DNA of 64,000 bases from Mucidula mucida (Eukaryota > Basidiomycota > Agaricomycetes > Agaricales > Physalacriaceae). Both the position numbers and the translations under genes were made by a program. Below are positions 56,166-64,000 of the stretch, piece by piece (within the stretch, counting starts at the first letter, position 1; every line of letters starts with the position of its first letter). The notes below the pieces were generated by a model. That model was not told the DNA's origin. It worked only from the letters and a program-made list of their open reading frames with translations, and ran no database searches. The DNA lies in NCBI GenBank assembly GCA_015501055.1, contig JADNYV010000055.1, positions 145,881-209,880 of the forward strand, written 5' to 3'.

Positions 56166-57569
56166 CTATTCAGCAACCACAACCACACTCTTTGCCACAT
56201 TCTCTCCCATCTGAATCTTCCTAAGCACCTCGCCCGCATGCTCCAGCCCGACCGTAATCTCCTCCCTATACTTGAACTCTCCGCTCGCAAGCTTTGCTGG
56301 GATAACACGATAAAACTCTTCTTGCCACTTGGGCATGAGGTCCCGAACGAGGAATCCGTTAATGGTGAGGCTCCTTGCGAAGAGCTGCCAGAGGTTCTGA
56401 TAAAGTAAAGTGGAGCTAGTGGTCAAAGAAATCAGACAGAGTAGCATACCTTGAAATGCTGCCCCCGCGGATCGTTATAAGCCGATATCGCCCCGCACGC
56501 AATGATACGCCCGTGGTCCTTCATTGACTCGATAGCAGCATCAAGGATCGCGCCACCTACGTTGTCCCAGTACCTGCCGCCATCATCATCATTAATCGTC
56601 CGAAATAAATGGAAAGGGACATACACGTCAAGCGGGCCCTCCCTCTTCAACACCCCAAGCGTATCCTCCGTCTTATAATTAAACACCACATCCGCGCCGA
56701 GCTCTTTCATAAACGCCACCTTTTCGTCTGTGCCCGCGGACGCGATTACTTTGAGGCCGTCCATTTTTGCGAGCTGTATGACGATGCTGCGGGCGGGGGA
56801 TCTGAGCACAAATAAGGAGTGAGAGTAGGAAGCTTACGATCCAACGGCGCCAGCCCCAGTACTCACAAAGATCGTATCGCCCTTTTTTGCGTGCGCGTAT
56901 TCCTTGTAGCCAAAGTACGCCGTCTCGCCGGGCATCCCTGCTACGCCGACGTACACTGACCACGGGAGGGTCGGAGCATCGCTCTTGGCGATGACGCGCA
57001 TGTCGACGCGCGAGGGGTCGCTAACGACGCTGTATTCTTGGAAGTCTGAAAAACAAAAGTTGCTCAGGTCCCGCTGTGATGGATGGATGGATGGATGGAC
57101 GCACTGAATATGCCCGAGACATGGTCGCCAACTTTGATATCCGCGTTTTCGGAGCGCACGACGCGTGCAACGCCATAGTTGTACAGGCTACCGTTGGTTA
57201 GTTGGATAGGGGCGCATGCGTCAAGGACTCACGGCTCGCCGATGAGGAATGCGGGCTAGCGATTATGCGTAAGCAACTCACGGATATAAGAAACCAAAAA
57301 AAACAGACGCACAAGGTAAGACTTGACGCTGGCATCGCGCATATTCCCGCGGAGGTACGGGTCGATGGACAAGACGAGCGTCTTGATCAGGATACCGCCG
57401 TTCAGCGGCACGGTATCAAGATCGATGGTCTGGCTCGTGTCGTAGACCGTCGTGCGCCCGGGGATTGGATACCCTGTATCATAGATATAAGGTGCTGTTG
57501 GAGGAGATTAAAGCGCCTACCCGTCGGGATCTCGTTAAAGGTTACGACCGCGTTCCGAATGGGTGCCAT
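56166..57569 (-). CDS. NADP-dependent alkenal/quinone reductase (zinc-independent MDR family)
   Basis: The start MAPIRNAVVTFNEIPT at 57569 is followed by GYPIPGRTTVYDTSQTIDLD, LVLSIDPYLRGNMRDASV, a middle exon with YVGVAGMPGETAYFGYKEYA, the nucleotide-binding STGAGAVGS split by an intron near 56838, VIQLAKMDGLKVIASAGTDEKV, ELGADVVFNYK, YWDNVGGAILDAAIESMKDHGRI, GAISAYND, FLVRDLMPKW and EHAGEVLRKIQMGENV, ending VVVVAE. About 345 aa, the normal length for leukotriene-B4-dehydrogenase / alkenal double-bond reductases, which reduce alpha,beta-unsaturated aldehydes and ketones with NADPH in the cytosol. No zinc ligands, as expected. GT-AG introns throughout and no frame break found, so probably functional. 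GGAT repeats (about 57082) lie in an intron. Confidence 0.9.
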
Positions 57570-58787
57570 TGGGTGTTCACGTTGTATGGAGGAGCGGGCT
57601 GTTTTATATCGGTGGGCGTGAGTAAGGATTAAGGATTTAGCGCTTAGCAATCGAGGGTGTGTGTGTGGAGTCTGGACGTGAGTCAATGATTAGGCGTGTG
57701 CTAGCAATCTCGACCGAAGCCCGAGGCGCGACAGAGCCATTTGTTGGCAGGCGCGTGCGTCAAGTGCGTGCGCCCGCATTGGAATTTGGGGGCGGCTGCA
57801 ATAGGTACGCGAAAAGCAAAGACTCTCTTGGTCTCTTGCAGTTACGAGAGTCGAATGGTCACAGGGGACTGATATAAGCAAGTATAGGAAGAATGTCGCA
57901 GTGGTCGTGGGAAGGAACGAGCACAATGCTGACAGAGATATGACTTGCCGCACCCGCTGACCGCGAAGGTTTTTTCCCACACCTGCCGAGCACGCTTCGT
58001 TGGTTTTCTAATCTGTACAAGTCGATATCCACGATCTCGACCTCAAATGGCATAGAACGCTGATAAAAGTGATGTGTCAAGACACCGTAAATGCTTCTGC
58101 CATATGTACATGTCTCATTGTCGGTTCCCAGTGGACATCATCTATGTCTACTGTGTCGATGATTTCTACCCAACCTACCGCTCAACGCCATCCCGTTGCC
58201 CTTTTAGAAGCCATGTTGATCGAGTCCCAGCTCGCTCAAGGTGTGTCGTTTAGTAAGACGAACTTCGGTGCATACTATAATACTATGTACATATTCACCT
58301 TTTTCGAAGCCTCGCATTACCACTCTACACCTGCCTTCAAAGTTCAAGCTGACCACACTGCAAAACTTCTAGCGTTGCGTCGGCTGTATAACGGAGCCGA
58401 AACTGTCCAATGAAATCATAAATATTTGCTCTTCATCGTAATTGTATTAACACAGCATCTCGCGGTCATCCGACCAAAAGTTTCTTACACGTTCTTTCAT
58501 GCGACCTTTCTTGCCCACTGACCGCATATCCAGGAATCGGAATACTTCGTCGTCCGAGTACTAGTCTGTGCTATTCGAGGCATTCGCCTCACGACAAGCA
58601 GCAGTCACTAGTGTCTCCAACTCATTACACGAATCAAGCTCAAGGCGTCCTTCAAACGCGTGCTTCATGTCGTTCGCTTCCGCTCAAGCGCCACACTGCT
58701 TGAAATCACCAAGTCCGTACTCAGATTCATATATATGTGCCACACTACCACGCTTTCAAAACTCAAGTCCAGTTTACAACGAACGTT
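57570..58787. other. 1.2 kb intergenic, no supported gene
   Basis: Promoter of the reductase (minus) and of the membrane-protein gene (plus). The frame at 58069-58413 lacks splice or motif support. AAGCTCAAGGCG and TCAAGCGCCACACTGCTTG near 58640-58700 resemble the CTCAATCGCCACACTCGTG block found upstream of the paralogues. Confidence 0.45.
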
Positions 58788-59360
58788 ATGGCCATCCCTA
58801 CTCCTAGTCCTCTTCCAGCCCCAATGACAGACTCCATCCCCGTCCCATTCTACTCCCATCTCCTCCACGGCGTCAAGGTCGTAGTCGCATGGCTTGTAGG
58901 CCTCTCTGTCCTCGTCATCACCGCCTCTGCCTTCACCGTCCTCGGCTACGCCTTATTCTCCACATCTACCATCCCCCCCGGCCACGCCCTCTCCGTCTTC
59001 TACGCGTCCCTCATCGGCGGGAGCATCCTCGTCCCCCCAGTCTACATCGCATGCGACGCGGCATTCCAATCCATCTGCCCGTCCGGGTACCGCGATCTGG
59101 ACATGGCCTCCATTCTCTGGATGGAATACGTCCCCCGTGCGCTCATCATACCCGTGTTTGTGGGGGGCAGCGCTTTGGGATTGAAGATCTTGGGTCTGAG
59201 CTCGGTGTTTGATGAGGAGCGGCTTGTGGATAGGGGACATTTGGTGGCGGCGAGTGCGCTTGGGGGATTCATTTTTCAGGTGATCTATGAAGCTTTGAGA
59301 GCTGGCGTTGTGATTACGACGCTTATTCGGGAACGTGGCGAGAGGAATTCGATTCGATGA
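58788..59360 (+). CDS. Small four-helix membrane protein (family member, intact)
   Basis: 190 aa from MAIPTPSPLPAPMTDSIPV, no intron. Segments VVAWLVGLSVLVITASAFTVLGYALF, VFYASLIGGSILVPPVYIA, ALIIPVFVGGSALGLKIL and GHLVAASALGGFIFQVIYEAL. The tail is basic (RERGERNSIR). Convergent with the F-box gene that ends at 59754. Function unknown. Confidence 0.75.
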   Translation: MAIPTPSPLPAPMTDSIPVPFYSHLLHGVKVVVAWLVGLSVLVITASAFTVLGYALFSTSTIPPGHALSVFYASLIGGSILVPPVYIACDAAFQSICPSGYRDLDMASILWMEYVPRALIIPVFVGGSALGLKILGLSSVFDEERLVDRGHLVAASALGGFIFQVIYEALRAGVVITTLIRERGERNSIR

Positions 59361-59753
59361 TGTTATTACCTTGTAGTTCCGTCTAACTTATACGATGTAA
59401 CCTTCCAACTACAAAGACTTCGCGTGCAGCGTAGTTGGTTCTACGAGTGCCCAGACAGTCTCAGGGCTTATGGGTTAGTCGTTTTACAAAGGCAATTAAG
59501 GCATTGACCACAAAGCATGAAGCCGGTAAGACCACTGGCAACCAAGATACGCTTCGTCGGCGCGTCTGGGTTGATCACTACACTGCAGCAGGACAATGGT
59601 CTCGGCCGATATGTAAGGACCAAGAAGAATTGGTTGGCAGTTTTTTATCAGCCTACCCAACACACACTACGGAACAGCGAAAAGTTTTGTAGTGGATCCT
59701 GGGATGTCCTTATGTATAAGAAAATCGGGAGTGTGCTCAATTGCTGGTATGAC
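59361..59753. other. Convergent intergenic region
   Basis: 3' flanks of the membrane-protein and F-box genes. Open frames here are short and not supported. Confidence 0.5.
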
Positions 59754-60869
59754 TCAGAATATAATGAAGCTGCGAGATTCTATGTACGTCTTCATACTCA
59801 CGGACTTGAGCCTCGGAAGACGCAGTAAATCACTCTCCGCGTCCTTCCATGCCACCATTGAATGCTGCATCTCCGACGCCGCGCTCGCGTCCGCATAGTG
59901 GAAAATGATCGCCAGATGTTCTAAGCTGACGGCTGCCTCCTGGGTCAGGTGGCTGAGCCACCATCTCGTCAAGGACGAAGTGAAGCCAGGGAGGGACAGG
60001 TGCAATGACCTGATTCTTTGCAAGGGAAAGACGGGAATCTCCAGCGCTGTATCGTCTATCAGTAAATCAGTCGCAGGACATGGGAATGGTCGCTTACTCT
60101 GTAAATCGCCAATATTATACTCTGGTCGGCCAAGCGTTAAGGATATGAGATTCGGAAGTTTGGGGATGAGTTCTGAGATGATGAAGAGGGTTTCGGCGGA
60201 ATAGCTTAGGAAAATTAGCCTGCGCAAGTGCTTCAACCATCCGCTGGCAACGGTATTGGACAGGAAAACACCTAGGGGCGATGATACCGTGAGCATATGT
60301 ATTTCGGTGACGTGAAAACTCCCGGGGTCGAGTGAGGGAGGCTTCCCCTTTATATGCAATCGGGCATCAACGTGAAGCGACGAGACCGAAGGGAAGTAGG
60401 AAAGAATGTGAAACAAATACTGAGGGTTTGAGAGGAAGGCTCCCCACAACTTGAGCATCCTGACTCTGGGAGATGATACGATGGGAAGAAGATCTGGGCT
60501 GTTTGCGACCGTGACGCTATGTATGCCTTCGAACTCAATTTTATCCACATTAATAAGTGCATGGATCAGGCGCCCGAATGAGTCGTCTTCTTGAACGGGT
60601 CGGCCTGGGAGAGGGTTACGAAGGGTGATGTGTTCAGCAACAATGCGAAGTCGGCGAACGTAATTCAGGATGTGGGGCGACATTTCGAGAAGAGGTATAT
60701 ATCTCGAAGGACGGTTCCTTGGTGACAGCTCCAAGTCGTGGAATAAGAGCGCCTGCGAGCGAGCACGGAGACACTGCGATGTGCATGACAGTGCCATAAG
60801 GGATGGGTGGTCGTCGAACAGCCATTCGACAATTTCATCGAGTAGTTCTTGGGGGAACATGACGGTCAA
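59754..60869 (-). CDS. F-box/LRR-like protein, two exons
   Basis: Exons 60869-60098 and 60046-59754. The 51-bp intron is a multiple of three and also open, so the unspliced frame reads through as 371 codons; splicing after GDLQ fits the paralogues. MTVMFPQELLDEIVEWLFDD and LMALSCTSQCLRARSQALLF form the F-box region. LRR-like parts: VRMLKLWGAFLS, LRRLIFLSYSAETLF, LISLTLGRPEYNIGDL, IRSLHLSLPGFTSSLTRWW. Closest paralogue in the window is 51982-53101. Intact. Confidence 0.85.
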   Translation of the reverse strand: MTVMFPQELLDEIVEWLFDDHPSLMALSCTSQCLRARSQALLFHDLELSPRNRPSRYIPLLEMSPHILNYVRRLRIVAEHITLRNPLPGRPVQEDDSFGRLIHALINVDKIEFEGIHSVTVANSPDLLPIVSSPRVRMLKLWGAFLSNPQYLFHILSYFPSVSSLHVDARLHIKGKPPSLDPGSFHVTEIHMLTVSSPLGVFLSNTVASGWLKHLRRLIFLSYSAETLFIISELIPKLPNLISLTLGRPEYNIGDLQSKRPFPCPATDLLIDDTALEIPVFPLQRIRSLHLSLPGFTSSLTRWWLSHLTQEAAVSLEHLAIIFHYADASAASEMQHSMVAWKDAESDLLRLPRLKSVSMKTYIESRSFIIF

Positions 60870-61855
60870 ATTTTGAAGTTGGAGGATAAGTATGCGCCTG
60901 AGGAGGGTTTCAAAGACGCGGAAGCTGATTGGGAGTCGTCGTATTCGATAGTAGATGGGTTCTAGTAGTAGTACACATGTTCAATGCATGTTTGTCCGCG
61001 CCACAGGAGAGCTTACCTTGATCAATGTAAAATATAAGCTTGAGGTAATTCTGAGTAAGATCTACGCATGAATAGGCGCGAGGATGTGCAGGGATGAAAA
61101 TCTATTAGAGACCACGGAGGGAAGAGGTCAACCCGATTGCCGGCGGATGTAGAAACCGATATCTCCGTGTTCGAGTTGCTACCCGACTCTCATGATGTCT
61201 GCCCGTCTTGCCATACGGAGCGTACTTTTCTTGCATCTGCCGCCGTGGACTTGAAATTGGACGTTTGAAATCTTGGTCTTGCAACCAACAAGACACGGTG
61301 GGCCTTGGTATCTGTGCTGACATTTTCATAATGAAAAACTACCATTTGGAAACAACAAGCTCGGCCTTTCAGAGACTTGATCTGCGACGGATCTCCGCTC
61401 GGAAATCTCTCATCGTCTTGTCCTCGGTGAGATCTTTCCTCAATTCTCAGATCATAGAACTCAGATTCAGCTCAGCTCGCACTCCGGCAACTTGATAAAA
61501 CTCACAGCGTTGCATGTCGGTTAACTGCTCTTCTGCTGTGTGATGATTTGCGCGTTACTCGACGCCTTTGGAAGAATCCCGTATGCAGGTTTCACTGACA
61601 TCCGAAGTATTGAACGAGCACCTTCAAAGTCTTTGCCATCACCTCTCATCCGAGGCAGTCGCTCGCATCTGTCATCACCCGGGGTCTGCACGTCCTCCGC
61701 GCTGAACCCTACAAGGACCTGCAACTCGTCAGGGTGCCGCGGATGAATACGGCCGTTCTCCGAGCACTTTGCAAAGTCGCGGTCCGGGATTGATATATAA
61801 CATGAACGTTTCAGCATGTTGGAGCATCAGCATCAGTCCAACTCATACACTCAGA
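60870..61855. other. Divergent spacer, copy of 53102-54140
   Basis: Conserved islands with unit 1 include TTGCCATACGGAGCGTACTT, CATCTGCCGCCGTGGACTTGAAATTGGACG and GAACCCTACAAGGACCTGCA. No intact gene. Confidence 0.6.
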
Positions 61856-63302
61856 CGGTCTATTGTCTCATCTCCTGACTTTTTCTTGACCCGCCTCCGT
61901 GACGAACTCATCCTTCAGCAAGGCCAGCCCATTACGCCTAACCCAGAAGCGCCGAAGAAGCGCATCTTGGTTGTTGCGGCGGTGTTACTGGTTTCACTGT
62001 AGGTGTTTGTTAGTATCTTTTGAGTTCGATGTTCTGAAAGTCCCTTCAGACAGCTGGGCGCTTCTCGATGCCGGCTACGATGTCACCCTCATCGCTAAGC
62101 GTTGGGCGGATCCCAAAAACCGAATCACATCTCAAATTACCGGCGCTTATGGGAATTCCGCCAGCTGTTTGCGGCAAACACGCCGATGTACATGGTTGTC
62201 TTCATAACTTGATCATCGTGTGCTTACCTTGGATCGCAGGTCATCTCATTGCACAACTCGAAGCGCTGGTGTTTGACCGCCTACCGCGCTTTCGACAAAC
62301 TTCAGGAGATCATGACTCGCGATGACTATCTCGATCATGGTGTGCAGATGCGCATGGCCAACTTCTTTTTTGACCAAAAAATGGAAAATATGCCTGAACG
62401 TGGCCAGCTGGACAAGTTCAAGGAGATTATGGCGCAGAAGGATGTATGTTTTCTTAACTACTATTGTAAAAGCAGCGATGCTGATAACTATGCTAGATCA
62501 AGGGCGCCAGACGCGATGCCAACATCGTCAATGCACACGAAGTCAATCAAAAGGCCGGTGTTGTCGACGCCTCTCAACATCTCGCCCCCGTCATCGATTC
62601 CTATGCGTATATGCACTGGCTGCGATTCGTGCTCGTCTCTAAAGGAACGGTCATGGAGACGCACCGCATCAACGGTGATCTACTTGACCAAGAGGAAGAA
62701 TTGCTCGCCGAGTACGGTGCTGACGCAATCGTCAATGCCACTGGCTTGGCTGGTCTCGAACTTGCAGGAGATGCCTCCGTCTACCCACTTCGCGGCGCTC
62801 TTATCCGGGTTGTCAACGATGGCAGCAAATTCCCCAAAGTCACCGAGGCGCATGCTGTCACTCATGATGACACTCGAGGAGAAGACGAAGACACCGTGTT
62901 CATCGTTCCCCCGCAACGACAACACGCTCATCCTTGGTGGTAAGTCACACCCGTAAATGTCTTTGACATGATGTCCATTCGAATACCTTCAGGTTTGGCT
63001 CAACCACATAAACACGAATTAGACCTCACACTGGACAGCCCCGAAATCATACGCATGCGCCCGCGCTCCAACAAATTTGTACCTGGCCTTGAGCACGCCG
63101 AGTACGACCCGACGCATCCTTGGTGCAAGGTCTCCGCCCATTGCGGGGCTCCAATGTCCGCGTTGAGCGTGAGTTATGCTCACGGTCAGACGGGTCAACA
63201 AGCCGCATCGTCCATTCTTATGGACAAGGTGGCGCTGGTCTCTCCTTGTCCTTCGGTTGTGCTAGCGATGTGTTGGAGTTGATTCAGGAGGGTAAAAGAT
63301 GA
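61856..63302 (+). pseudogene. DAO-family FAD oxidoreductase, copy 2, decayed
   Basis: Aligns with copy 1 from SSPDFFLTRLRDELILQQGQ onward. The ATG is replaced (ACGGTC in place of ATGTC). One G is lost in the FAD motif (GTTGTTGCGGCGGTG), so GGGVTG is out of frame. Later blocks remain: DAGYDVTLIAKRWADP, ITSQITGAYGNS (shifted), AFDKLQEIMT, GVQMRMANFFFDQ, HWLRFVLVSKGTVMET, NATGLAGLELAGDASVYPLRGAL, VTHDD. The same CCCCC run as in copy 1 (about 62908) shifts the frame before the LILGG exon end, and HPWC in place of the expected HPLVQG shows another lost T near 63120. The C-terminus (SRIVHSYGQGGAGLSLSFG) is in the original frame at the end. Confidence 0.85.
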
Positions 63303-63668
63303 TCTTCCCGCTACGAAAATGTCGCTCAGCAGACGACATCAGTGCGGAGGCTGAATTTTAGATTCAACGGATGCTAGTCGACTAAATCATTGGTATTTAT
63401 TTCATCTCTCACTACGAGCTGTCATATTTACTTCTGTTCATTTAGCGCGCGTGAATTATCTCACCTGGTGAAGTACTCCTTAACACTTCCCTCTAATGGG
63501 CGAGCTGCTATGGTTGTTTGTTCGTAAACTTTAAAGCAGAAGGCTTCAATGGATTCCCCGAAATGATAACAGTCTAATACAACTGAAGTAGAGCAACTAA
63601 ATGTACACATAGCCAAGCAGCGATCCAGAAAAGTGCGAAAACCTGAACTAAACATTTGACTTTAAATT
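63303..63668. other. Intergenic, no supported gene
   Basis: 3' flanks of convergent loci. Nothing recognisable. Confidence 0.5.
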
Positions 63669-64000
63669 TCAAAGATGAAGATCGGCAAGAAGATGAGCAG
63701 GAGGAATAAACGGTGTCGTTGGAGCGGAATGATCATATAACCTCGGCATTTCAGCAGAGTAAAAAGGCTGCTGGGAACTCCGCGGGCGTGGAGGGATCAC
63801 AGGCGACGGTGCGGGCGTCACTCCCCGCGATCTGGGCGTGCCGTATAACTCCCAAAGGTCGGATGTCCATTTGGCGGCGCAGCACCAAAGGGAGGGTGCG
63901 ACATCTCAAACGCCGATTGCTGTGTACTTACTGGCCTTGGGACGGATTCGAAATGGGCATGTGGTGGAACTGTGGCGTAGGGACGTTGAAGTATTGTGGG
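63669..64000 (-). pseudogene. Proline-rich gene, 3' part, runs off the right edge
   Basis: The minus-strand stop at 63671-63669 follows the frame ELYGTPRSRGVTPAPSPVIP, QQPFYSAEMPRLYDHSAPTT and PFIPPAHLLADLHL. Further upstream another frame is more protein-like (STQQSAFEMSHPPFGAAPP, GHPTFGSYTARPDRGE then stop), so either an intron is missed or a frameshift lies near 63815. A shorter, more decayed copy lies at 31145-31560. Product unknown, probably disordered. Confidence 0.5.

Larger units (their letters stand above)
59754..63302. repeat. Segmental duplication unit 2 (F-box / spacer / DAO)
   Basis: Second copy of the block at 51982-55558, same order and orientation, about 7.8 kb downstream. 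Confidence 0.85.

Noticed and set aside
1..64000. CRISPR arrays, prokaryotic operons, rRNA or tRNA genes
   Set aside because: No regularly spaced identical repeats with unique spacers, no tRNA cloverleaf or rRNA sequence recognised, and the spliced gene structure shows a eukaryote.

Overview
The window is nuclear DNA of a filamentous basidiomycete, most likely an Agaricomycete. Genes are interrupted by many short introns (about 45-70 bp, GT-AG, one GC-AG). The recognisable families are typical of that group: F-box proteins, small paralogous membrane proteins, DUF6534-like membrane proteins, fungal O-methyltransferase, and a Ty3/Gypsy element with a chromodomain. I see no rRNA, tRNA or CRISPR. 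Names rest on reading conserved motifs by eye; no database was searched.

Layout. 1-6.4 kb: a perfect long inverted repeat, a six-exon gene with an RNase H1 N-terminal-like domain (minus), a decayed gene of an agaricomycete-specific family (plus), and minisatellites. 6.4-16.1 kb: an F-box pseudogene (minus) and a fuller but frameshifted F-box copy (plus) in inverted orientation. A 635-bp insertion with a 10-bp target duplication distinguishes the two. Between them lie an intronless TetX-like FAD monooxygenase and two unrecognised spliced genes. 17.8-28 kb: an F-box/LRR-like gene, an O-methyltransferase, two tandem DUF6534-like pseudogenes and a coiled-coil gene. 28-33.6 kb: two tandem copies of a four-helix membrane-protein gene with relics of an F-box gene and of a proline-rich gene, ending in a 240-bp-arm inverted repeat.

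33.6-49.95 kb is one 16.3-kb Gypsy element with 5-bp target duplications (CTCGG). It carries two identical-length (3,697 bp) DNA transposons in inverted orientation. The Gypsy segment between them (RNase H, integrase, chromodomain, most of an extra ORF) is flipped relative to the rest. Flipping it back on paper makes the Gypsy reading frames continuous at both junctions, so the structure records two insertions followed by an inversion.

50-64 kb is a duplicated gene neighbourhood: membrane protein (+), F-box/LRR (-), DAO-type FAD oxidoreductase (+, decayed). The F-box/spacer/DAO block occurs twice (about 52.0-55.6 and 59.8-63.3 kb), with an intact alkenal/quinone reductase gene between the copies. 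The same gene families appear as relics at 30.3-31.5 kb. The window therefore looks like a repeat-rich, birth-and-death gene region rather than a metabolic cluster.
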